Below are positions 1 to 6,552 of a stretch of DNA of 19,900 nucleotides, piece after piece. The notes under the pieces are model-generated. The model was not told the origin of the DNA. It saw nothing but the letters and a program-made list of their open reading frames with translations, and made no database searches. The DNA is from CAZGOM01 sp964542875 (GTDB taxonomy: Bacteria > Planctomycetota > Phycisphaerae > Phycisphaerales > Phycisphaeraceae). Within the stretch, counting starts at the first letter, position 1, and every line of letters begins with the position of its first letter. A program made the translations under genes and the position numbers. Location of the stretch: contig CAZIWA010000107.1 of assembly GCA_964542875.1 (NCBI GenBank), positions 1 through 19,900 of the forward strand, written 5' to 3'.

Positions 1-103
1 CCCGTCACCCGGCAACCCGGGCGCGTGGGAAATCGACAAATGCTTTTACCCTGGGGGTTCAGGGCCTGGGGTCTGGTCGGAAATGAACAGATGGAGCGCG
101 GGA

Positions 104-3100
104 TCAAAAGCCGGAGGGAGCGGTGATTTTGAGAGTGAAAGGGTCGGCGGTTGTGGAGCCGGCGGAGATGGTTTGAACCCAGCCGGGTTCTGTGATGGGC
201 CGGGAATCCGTGGAGCGGCAGAGGAAAAAGCGCAGGGGGACGTCGGAGGGGACGTTGAGGGTGACGGAGCCGTCTTTATCGGTGGGGATGAACCCGGGGG
301 TGAAGGTGGGATCGTCGAGCGCGATTCCGATGAGCACATTGGCCAGGGGTTTGCCGGAACTGCTGACGGCCTGAGCCTTGAAGGGGACGGTGGGCATGGC
401 GGTGAGTGTGACATCGCCGGGCGGTGCGCCTGCCGGGCTGACTTTGGTCTGGGTGAGCCAGAGAGTGCCGGGAATGCGCGTGGTGAGGGTGCCTTCGCGG
501 TTGTCTTCAAAGCCTTCATCGTTTTTGCCGATGAGCCAGGCGGGACGGTCACGGGGGATGAGAAGCAAATTGCGGGTGACGGTGAAGAGGTCTGAATTCA
601 ATCGCGCGGGCTCGAGCAGGCCGGGCTCCAGCGGAGAGATGACCGTGGGGGGGAGCATGGTCAGGTGAAGCCCGTTGGTTTGCAGGCGGGGCTCTTTGGG
701 GAGAACCAGGCGGGCCTGGAGCGCGGGTTCAAGGGTGACGCGGATGTGCTTGATGCCTTGTGCGTTGACGTTGGCGAGGTCCGCCAGGGGTTGGAGATTG
801 ACGGGGAGGTAGTCCTTGGCGAAGGCCATGATCTCGAGTGGAGAAGGCTGAGTGGGGTGCCGGTGGTAGGTGATGCTGCAGTGGCCGTCGGGGCTGGATG
901 GGCCGGAGGCGTTAAAGTCGGGCAATTGCTGGTCGGACCAATTGCTTACGTCTGCAAGGGTGGATTGGAATGAGACGAAGCCGCCTCGGATGGGTTTTTG
1001 GGTGGCCTGGTCGATGAGGGTGAAGTTGAAAGCCTGATCGATGGGGTAGGCGAGGTCGAGCGTGGTTTGGCCGGGAGCGAGCGTGATGGGCGGCAGGGAT
1101 GCCAGGCGCGCGGAAGCCAGGTATTGGCCGGGGGCGAGGTTCAGGGTTTGCTTCCCTGGGATGAGCGCGGCGACGGGGAAGCGGGTGTTGGTGGCAGGGT
1201 CGATCCTGGAGAGCGTGACGGTGATGGAATTGTGGAGGTCATACGCTTTGGGAAGGGCGAGGCTGACGCGGACGGGCTGGGTGTTTTCCAGCTTCATGGA
1301 GAGGGTTTTGCCGGGGTAGTTCCATGTGGCGACGGCGGCGGCGAGGTTCTGGCCGTCAGGGCTTTGGGCGACGACGACCCAGCGCTTGGGGGGCGTGGCG
1401 TAGTCGGATTCCCTGGGGTTCCAGGTGGGGCTGAACCGGAAACGGCCGTCGGTGTCGGTGAAGACACCGGCGGAGGGTGGGGAGGCGAAGAGAAGGCTTA
1501 AGGGAGATTCGCCAGTGACGATGGCGCGGGCGCCGACGGGGCAGTTAGCCGCGGGCGTGCCGTCGGGAAGAAGAACCTGGCCTTCGATGACCGGGAGGGT
1601 GGCATTGCCAGAAACGGGAATGGGGAGCGTGCGGGGGTGGGTGTCTGGCGCGAGGGACCAGAAGTACCTGGTGTTTCCCGGGCCGGAGAAGGTGAGCCGG
1701 TAAGGCAAGAGAGCATTGATGCTGGAGGCGGGCAGCGTGGCGTCGATGCCGGTGTCAAAGGGCTTAGAGCCCAGGTAGCCATCCACCCGGATGGGCATGC
1801 CGGGCTGCGCAGTGCCGGCGGCGTCGGTGATGAATATATCCGTGGAAGGGAGTTTTTGAATGCGGTGGGGGAAGAGGGCGGTGGTGATGGATTCTTTTGG
1901 GTTTTTGAGATTGATGATGTCCGCCAGCGCGACGGTGAGCGGGAGGCCGTTTTCGGGCTGGAGCGAGGCGCGGATGCCCGATGCGGAAACGTCCTTGGGG
2001 AGCGTGATGTTGACGCTGGCGGTGGGGTCGAGCTGAACGGTGGTTTTGAAGGAAGGGGAGGGGGATTCAAGGGTGAGCTTGATGTTTGGGAGCGGGGTTT
2101 GGCCGGCGTCGGTGGCGACGATGTCGAGGATGTTGGGGGGCCTGCGGGTGAGAAGGGAGTGGCCTATGTCCAGGGTGTCGCCGGGACGGAGGGTGGCGGC
2201 GACGGATTCAAAGTCGAGATTTGCGGAGGTGAGCTTGATTTTGACGGGATAGCCGGCGGGGACGCGGAAGGTGACGGGCTTGAGGAATTCCGCGGTGGCG
2301 GGGACGCCGTAGTCGGCGGGATCCAGGGATTTGATGGGCGCGGGGGTGCGGTCGTCGGGAAAGAGGATGCGGATGCGAGGGGCGGAAGGAGAGTCTATGC
2401 CGGAGGGATAGACGGGTGTGATGGTGACGGTGGCGGAGGGGATGGCGTAGAGGTCTACGGGTTTGTAGGTTTTGTAGTCGGGCGTGACGCGGTGATTGAG
2501 GAGGGTGGGGCCAAAGACGCCGATGGTGCCGCCGACGGGGGAGTCGAGGTTGAATTTGCCTTGCGTGTCGGACCGGCCGAAGCCGATGAGCGAAAAGCTT
2601 CGACGCTGGTTACGCAGCGTAAAGGTGTGAATGATGGAGGATTCGTTGGTCGAGTCGGGCTGAGGTTTGGCTTGCTGGAGGAGTTTCCAGGCCTCCGGGG
2701 TGAGGTCGTCGGGGCCGTACTGCTGGCCCCATTGGGGCATCATGAGGACCACGGTGTCCGGGGCGGGTTTGCCGGAGGCATCGAGAATGCGGCCTGCGGC
2801 GTAGCCCAGGGAGCGCATGTTGATGCGGATGTTTTCGGGCTCGCTTTCGGGCTCGATGGTGAACTGGCGGGCGATGCGGCCGGCCTCAATGGCATACTGA
2901 CCGGGGGGGAAGGCGAAAGGCTTGCCGGGCACCCAGGGGACGCGCGAGAGGATTGGATCGCCGGGGAGCGGCTGGGTGAAGAAGACTTTGGCTTTTGCGG
3001 TGTCGTCGGCGGGCAGGGGGTTGTCCAGGGGGTCGGTGAAAACAAGGAGCCGGGGCTGCCCGGTCTGGAAGGTGAGCTGTACTTTCTGGTCGGGCTCAAA

Positions 3101-4291
3101 GTGCTGATAGACAGGGATGAACGAGGCTTGCGCGCCCTGAAAGAGGGCGATGGCGGGGTCCGGCTCGGCGGCGATGACGAAGCCCTGGATGTTGGGCTTG
3201 CGGCCCAGTTGGGCGGGGCTGAGCGGGAGCATTTTGAAGAGCGCCTGGCCTTGGGAGTTGGTTTTGGCACGAAGCCAGGACCAGTCTTCGGTGAGCTGTT
3301 CCCGCTGAAGCGAGTGGACCCAGGCCCAGGCATTGGCGGCGGGGGTGCCGTCGGGGAGGGAGACCTGGGCTTGGATCTCCACGACATCAATGCCCTGGGC
3401 GGGGCCCAGCGCAAGGGGGGCGATGATGTTTTTCTTCTCTTTGAATCGCGGATGCTGAGTGTTGATCTGATAGGTCTGGCCGCTTGCGGTGAAGGCCAAT
3501 GAGTGGGCCCAGAAGTCTGTGAGACGGAGGTCGCCGTTGGGGTTGGTGGTGAGAGCCACACTGCCGGAGATGGGTTTAAGCGCGAGCCCGGCGAGGGGTT
3601 TGTTGGCGGTATCAAGGAACTGGACGTGGGTGGTGTCGGCGGGCTCCGGGTTGGTTAAACGTGAGAGGGGTTTGATGGGTTCAGGCGCCAAACGTTCGGG
3701 AAGAACCTCGGGGGCGAGACGCTTGGGGAGCAGGCCGGGCTGCGGGTCTGCAGGCTCGGGCGGCTGCTCGGGAAGGGCCTTGCGAGCCGGTGGGGCGTTG
3801 AAGTTGGCCTGACCCTGGCCGGGCTTGGGGGTGGGCTGGGGAATGGATTTGATGTCGGCCGCACTGACGCGGGCGGTGGTGTTTCTTGAGCGGTCCCAGC
3901 GGATGACGGAAAAGTTGGGCTGGGGGTCGATGATTCGAGCGGCCCAGTATGAATTACCCCAGAGGACTTCGACGGCCTGCCCGGGCCTGAGGCGCTCGGG
4001 ATTGACATTCTGTCCGGCGATTTTGATGGCGGAGTAGGCGTACATTTCGTCAGCCCAGTTTGGATAAGCGGGACTGACGGTGTAGGTGGTGCCGGTGCGT
4101 TCGACGACGGTGCACTCGACCCATTGGCCGGTGATGAGGGCGTTGACTTTTTGGCCGGGTCGAAAGTCTGCGCGGGCCTGGGGCGGATTGTTTTGGGCGT
4201 CCTGTGCGCGGATGGGGGTGGGAAGCGCAGCAAACGCGACCAGAGCGCAGAGGGCGAGGCGGGCGAGGGTGAGGCGGGTGGATGGGTGCAT
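104..4291 (-). CDS. Large secreted multi-domain beta-sandwich protein (carboxypeptidase-regulatory-like modules)
   Basis: The 1395-residue product begins with a signal peptide: Arg/Lys-poor n-region, hydrophobic residues 8-24, probable cleavage after the Ala-Gln around residue 30. Residues 44-92 and 101-152 form two SH3-like/agenet-like modules, each opening with a 'RPGQ' turn and ending in hydrophobic strands. They are followed by a Pro-rich linker (150-220). The rest looks like a chain of beta-sandwich modules of the carboxypeptidase-regulatory/transthyretin type. The clearest are near 307-355, 499-600, 901-990 and 1303-1355; each pairs a 'G-(x)-P-(A/L)' opening with a 'T-(D/N)-x-x-G' turn. 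The octapeptide PDGTPAAN occurs twice (313-320 and 909-916). No catalytic motif or sorting signal is visible, so an extracellular structural or ligand-binding role is only inferred. A GGAA stretch lies a few bases before the ATG. The gene lies downstream of, and in the same direction as, the 280-residue protein gene with the same paired module. Confidence 0.88.
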   Translation of the reverse strand: MHPSTRLTLARLALCALVAFAALPTPIRAQDAQNNPPQARADFRPGQKVNALITGQWVECTVVERTGTTYTVSPAYPNWADEMYAYSAIKIAGQNVNPERLRPGQAVEVLWGNSYWAARIIDPQPNFSVIRWDRSRNTTARVSAADIKSIPQPTPKPGQGQANFNAPPARKALPEQPPEPADPQPGLLPKRLAPEVLPERLAPEPIKPLSRLTNPEPADTTHVQFLDTANKPLAGLALKPISGSVALTTNPNGDLRLTDFWAHSLAFTASGQTYQINTQHPRFKEKKNIIAPLALGPAQGIDVVEIQAQVSLPDGTPAANAWAWVHSLQREQLTEDWSWLRAKTNSQGQALFKMLPLSPAQLGRKPNIQGFVIAAEPDPAIALFQGAQASFIPVYQHFEPDQKVQLTFQTGQPRLLVFTDPLDNPLPADDTAKAKVFFTQPLPGDPILSRVPWVPGKPFAFPPGQYAIEAGRIARQFTIEPESEPENIRINMRSLGYAAGRILDASGKPAPDTVVLMMPQWGQQYGPDDLTPEAWKLLQQAKPQPDSTNESSIIHTFTLRNQRRSFSLIGFGRSDTQGKFNLDSPVGGTIGVFGPTLLNHRVTPDYKTYKPVDLYAIPSATVTITPVYPSGIDSPSAPRIRILFPDDRTPAPIKSLDPADYGVPATAEFLKPVTFRVPAGYPVKIKLTSANLDFESVAATLRPGDTLDIGHSLLTRRPPNILDIVATDAGQTPLPNIKLTLESPSPSFKTTVQLDPTASVNITLPKDVSASGIRASLQPENGLPLTVALADIINLKNPKESITTALFPHRIQKLPSTDIFITDAAGTAQPGMPIRVDGYLGSKPFDTGIDATLPASSINALLPYRLTFSGPGNTRYFWSLAPDTHPRTLPIPVSGNATLPVIEGQVLLPDGTPAANCPVGARAIVTGESPLSLLFASPPSAGVFTDTDGRFRFSPTWNPRESDYATPPKRWVVVAQSPDGQNLAAAVATWNYPGKTLSMKLENTQPVRVSLALPKAYDLHNSITVTLSRIDPATNTRFPVAALIPGKQTLNLAPGQYLASARLASLPPITLAPGQTTLDLAYPIDQAFNFTLIDQATQKPIRGGFVSFQSTLADVSNWSDQQLPDFNASGPSSPDGHCSITYHRHPTQPSPLEIMAFAKDYLPVNLQPLADLANVNAQGIKHIRVTLEPALQARLVLPKEPRLQTNGLHLTMLPPTVISPLEPGLLEPARLNSDLFTVTRNLLLIPRDRPAWLIGKNDEGFEDNREGTLTTRIPGTLWLTQTKVSPAGAPPGDVTLTAMPTVPFKAQAVSSSGKPLANVLIGIALDDPTFTPGFIPTDKDGSVTLNVPSDVPLRFFLCRSTDSRPITEPGWVQTISAGSTTADPFTLKITAPSGF

Positions 4292-4447
4292 GAAGGTTCC
4301 CCGGGGTAAGCGGAATGGGGATAAATTACCTTTTTTCGATGCTGAAGCGCCAATCCAGGCAGAGTTTTTCCGGAGCGATCGAGGTTATGGAAAAATCAGA
4401 AGAAGCCGCAAACCGGTGGATGAGCAGAAGGGAAGAGCGGCAGATTT

Positions 4448-4475
4448 TTAACCGCGAAGCCGCGAAGACGCGAAG
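4448..4475. repeat. Dispersed intergenic repeat, CGCGAAG family, copy 1
   Basis: The 28-base stretch starting ttaaccgcgaag consists of near-tandem units of about 9 bases (cgcgaagc, cgcgaaga, cgcgaagt). It aligns without gaps to 17534-17561, with 24 of 28 bases identical. Both copies start with ttaaccgc and lie between genes. From memory, similar 'ccgcgaag/cacgaag' strings are scattered between genes in many bacteria including planctomycetes; this is not verified here. Confidence 0.6.
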
Positions 4476-4619
4476 TTAAGAGGCGGAAAGGGCAGAGCCC
4501 GGAAAGGGTGAAGACAAGAGCAGGTCGTTACGGGCTGAATGGCATGGTCGTGGGCAGGTACAGAGGACTATTAAAGATGGGGATGGGGCTTAATTGAATT
4601 TCGGGAGTAAAGCGGGATA

Positions 4620-4648
4620 TCGGATTACGACGAAGACGTCTAATCCGA
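4620..4648. repeat. REP-like imperfect palindrome (GTAGGTCGGATTAG type)
   Basis: The left arm tcggatta (4620-4627) pairs with taatccga (4641-4648). After one unpaired C (4628), gacg (4629-4632) pairs with cgtc (4637-4640) around an AAGA loop. The minus-strand reading, gtaggtcggattag leading into the hairpin, resembles a palindromic repeat class seen between genes in several phyla (from memory). It lies 44 bases beyond the end of the 280-residue protein gene, so it may fold in that transcript's 3' end, but no T-run follows it and a terminator role is doubtful. Confidence 0.55.
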
Positions 4649-4691
4649 CCTACATGGGAATTTATGGACCAAGCCCCTGATGGAGAGGGGT

Positions 4692-5534
4692 TTAATAGTT
4701 GAGTACGGGGATTTGTGGGCCTGGTGGGGGTTCTGGGGGCTTGGGTTTGGGAGGTTCAGGTGCCGGCGGCGGGGGTTGTGTGGGAGTGTTGCGTGGCGGG
4801 CGGGTGCCTCGGGGCGAGGATCCTGGGCCGCGATTGCCGTTGCCTGTTCCATCGGAGCCGCCGCCTCCGCCGCCACCACCACCGCCGCCGCCGGGGCCGG
4901 TGGCTGGGGTGGGTTGAGGGGGCTGGGGGTTTGGCGCAGGGGGCTCGGGCATGGGCGGGGGAACGGCGAAGCGTTGTTCGATGAGGAAAGAGATTTTGGG
5001 CTCAGGCTGGGGAAGGGTGCGCAGGTGCGTGGGAGGCAGGAGCGTGACGGTTTGATTTGAGGCGACGCCGCGGACGACGACGCCGTCGGGGAGGATTTTG
5101 ACGATGCGGGCGTTGCGCCAGGCGCCCAAAAATGCCTGGGCCTCCATGCCTGGAATGAGCTTGGAGGCGGGCGGGTTCGGGTCCGTGCCGATGCGGACGG
5201 CGGCGAGGGGAACTTTGGTGTCGGTCCATTCATGGGAGGTGGGCATGACATTGCCGGATTCCCCCGCGACGGAGACGAAGGTGCACTCGACCCAATGTTC
5301 GGCAATGAGTCCGGCGATGAGATGCCCGGGGAGGACGAGCTCATCCCCGAGGTAGAGCCCGTCGGAGGTTTTGAGCCGAACTTTGGGCGTCGGCGGCGGG
5401 GTGACGACCTCCGGCGCAGGCGCGGGGCCCGCAGAGGGCTTGAAGATGAACCAGAGGGAGAGAAGGATCAAGAACAACAGGAGAGCGATGGCGACGATGA
5501 GCAGTCGAGATGGAGCGGTTGCTGGCTGGGACAT
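4692..5534 (-). CDS. Single-pass membrane protein with paired SH3-like modules and Pro/Gly-rich C-terminal tail
   Basis: This 280-residue protein has one strong membrane segment (residues 11-31) near its N-terminus, then a Pro-rich linker (34-52). A folded region follows (about 60-176), made of two SH3-like modules matching those of the adjacent large secreted protein. Shared signatures are 'WVEC' followed by a W-(T/A)-D turn (81-104), a second module opening 'L-x-PG' (126-129) with 'AR-I-(V/I)' (142-145), and a closing 'LPQPEP' that parallels 'IPQPTP' in the neighbour. Residues 190-280 are low-complexity: Pro-rich, with twelve consecutive Gly (215-226) and ending in LNY. The orientation is probably N-in with the modules outside the inner membrane, possibly reaching the cell wall. 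The function is unknown. The ATG at 5534 is the first start able to include the membrane segment, but no good ribosome site precedes it. Confidence 0.85.
   Translation of the reverse strand: MSQPATAPSRLLIVAIALLLFLILLSLWFIFKPSAGPAPAPEVVTPPPTPKVRLKTSDGLYLGDELVLPGHLIAGLIAEHWVECTFVSVAGESGNVMPTSHEWTDTKVPLAAVRIGTDPNPPASKLIPGMEAQAFLGAWRNARIVKILPDGVVVRGVASNQTVTLLPPTHLRTLPQPEPKISFLIEQRFAVPPPMPEPPAPNPQPPQPTPATGPGGGGGGGGGGGGSDGTGNGNRGPGSSPRGTRPPRNTPTQPPPPAPEPPKPKPPEPPPGPQIPVLNY
4857..4892. repeat. Trinucleotide run encoding a 12-glycine tract
   Basis: Twelve consecutive codons of the minus-strand gene are GGC, GGT or GGA, seen on the plus strand as gcc/acc/tcc triplets. The run has three uninterrupted acc triplets and several gcc blocks, so it could expand or contract in whole codons without breaking the frame of the membrane protein. 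Confidence 0.8.
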
Positions 5535-5642
5535 AGGAAAGAACCCCCGGGTGAAGAACGTCTTTTAATTATGTTAGCTTTGAAGGCGTATGGAAGGTGA
5601 AACCAGGTTTGATCGAGTGAAAAAAGAGTTGGAGGACCGCCG
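5535..5642. promoter_or_regulatory. Divergent promoter region
   Basis: These 108 bases separate the start of the minus-strand membrane protein gene from the start of the plus-strand PhyH gene, so both promoters should lie here or overlap the genes. An AT-rich core (5562-5581, ttttaattatgttagctttg) is the most likely site. A clear ribosome site, GGAGG at 5631-5635, stands seven bases before the PhyH ATG. No operator symmetry was seen. Confidence 0.35.
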
Positions 5643-6467
5643 ATGTATCAGCTTACGAAAGCCGATGTCCAGAGCTACAACGCACAAGGCTTCTGCATTA
5701 TGCGGAGGCTTTTGCCGACTTCGCTTTTGAGGGATTTAAGGCGGGAGGCGGACAAGGGTCGGCCGATCGCCAGGCAGATGAGCGGGGATTCGGCGCAGCG
5801 ACTGCAGCCGATCAAACGGCACGCGGGGGAGATCGATGTGAAGCCGTTTGAGGCGTATGCGCATCTGCCGGAACTGGAGAAGGCGCTGAAGGAATTGATC
5901 AGCCCGGAAGCGTGCCAGGGGAAGTCCAAGGATGACCGGCTGATGGGGACGGGCGTGTTTTATGAGCCGGCGACGCGGCCCTGGTGCACGGTGTGGCACC
6001 GGGATTGGCGGGACAACTATCCGGCAATGGACCTGGCGGCGTTTGACCGGTTGAAGGACGACACGCGGTATTTCAACCAGATCAACTGCGCGTTGTATGA
6101 AGACTCATGCACGTGGGTGGTGCCGGGGAGCCATTTGCGGCGGGACACGAGAGAGGAGATTGCGCGGTTTCCAGGGCGGCCGCTGGAGGGGGCGGATGTG
6201 ATCGGCAAGGATGATCTGGAGGCGGAGCTGGCGGTGATGGATTACGCCAGGAGCATGCCGGGGGCCGTGGAAGTGCATCTGGGTGCGGGGGACTTGATGT
6301 TGTACCGGAATTCGATGTGGCATATCGGGGTGTATCTGCCGTACCGGAGGCGGACGACGATCCATGATTTTGTTTATACGCCGGAGTTTTTTGCGTTCGT
6401 GAGCGATCCGCCTAGCCGGAGGAAGGCGGATGGGACGCTGGATACGAGTGTGCTGAATCCGAATTGA
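5643..6467 (+). CDS. Phytanoyl-CoA dioxygenase (PhyH) family protein
   Basis: The 274-residue protein belongs to the Fe(II)/2-oxoglutarate-dependent PhyH superfamily. The iron-binding His-x-Asp is seen as WHRD (H119, D121). The distal His is likely H227 in 'MWHIGVY', with R236-R238 downstream as candidates for 2-oxoglutarate binding. 'VPGSH' (160-164) is the usual loop of the fold, preceded by an acidic stretch and 'TWV'. The N-terminal 'YNAQGFCIM' (12-20) matches the 'F...GF-(x)-I/V' opening of the family. The substrate cannot be told: family members hydroxylate acyl chains, compatible solutes, secondary metabolites and sugars. There is no signal peptide, so the protein is cytoplasmic. The start is supported by GGAGG seven bases upstream. 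It shares only fold-level motifs with the second PhyH gene in this window. Confidence 0.9.
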   Translation: MYQLTKADVQSYNAQGFCIMRRLLPTSLLRDLRREADKGRPIARQMSGDSAQRLQPIKRHAGEIDVKPFEAYAHLPELEKALKELISPEACQGKSKDDRLMGTGVFYEPATRPWCTVWHRDWRDNYPAMDLAAFDRLKDDTRYFNQINCALYEDSCTWVVPGSHLRRDTREEIARFPGRPLEGADVIGKDDLEAELAVMDYARSMPGAVEVHLGAGDLMLYRNSMWHIGVYLPYRRRTTIHDFVYTPEFFAFVSDPPSRRKADGTLDTSVLNPN

Positions 6468-6478
6468 GAAGGAAGAAT

Positions 6479-6520
6479 TTTTTGACTGGGATTAAGAGGA
6501 TTGAAGATGATTAAGAGGAT
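6479..6520. repeat. Dispersed intergenic repeat, GATTAAGAGGAT family, copy 1
   Basis: This 42-base element is identical to 16141-16182 except at one position (a/g in the middle spacer). It begins tttttgactgg and contains the 12-mer gattaagaggat twice (6490-6501 and 6509-6520), 19 bases apart. It starts 12 bases after the PhyH stop codon and lies between that gene and the convergent sensor phosphatase gene. Confidence 0.8.
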
Positions 6521-6552
6521 CAAGACAGAGGTGGGGGAGTTTCGACGAGATT

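Larger units (their letters stand above)
4292..4691. other. 400-base intergenic region carrying two repeat-type elements
   Basis: No convincing gene is present. The reading frames that cross it lack a ribosome site and have no recognisable protein features. It holds a CGCGAAG-type short repeat (4448-4475) and a REP-like imperfect palindrome (4620-4648), both annotated separately. Because both flanking genes run on the minus strand, it should contain the 3' untranslated end of the 280-residue protein gene and the promoter of the large secreted protein gene. I could not pick out a convincing -35/-10 pair. Confidence 0.6.

Noticed and set aside
49..64. CCCTG...CAGGG hairpin beyond the end of the large secreted protein gene as a terminator
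   Set aside because: The stem is only five bases and no T-run follows on the minus strand.
1637..3502. A 621-codon open frame on the plus strand opposite the large secreted protein gene
   Set aside because: The product is a Gly/Asp/Glu/Val-rich string without domains. It lies wholly opposite a gene with a signal peptide and recognisable modules, and the strand composition bias explains the missing stops.
4857..4892. Frameshift or assembly error in the glycine run
   Set aside because: The frame is intact on both sides and the Pro-rich tail continues to a stop with consistent composition.
6479..6520. The 19-base-period repeat as a CRISPR-like array
   Set aside because: Only two 12-base units are present, with a 7-base spacer, no cas genes, and the spacer itself is conserved in the other copy.
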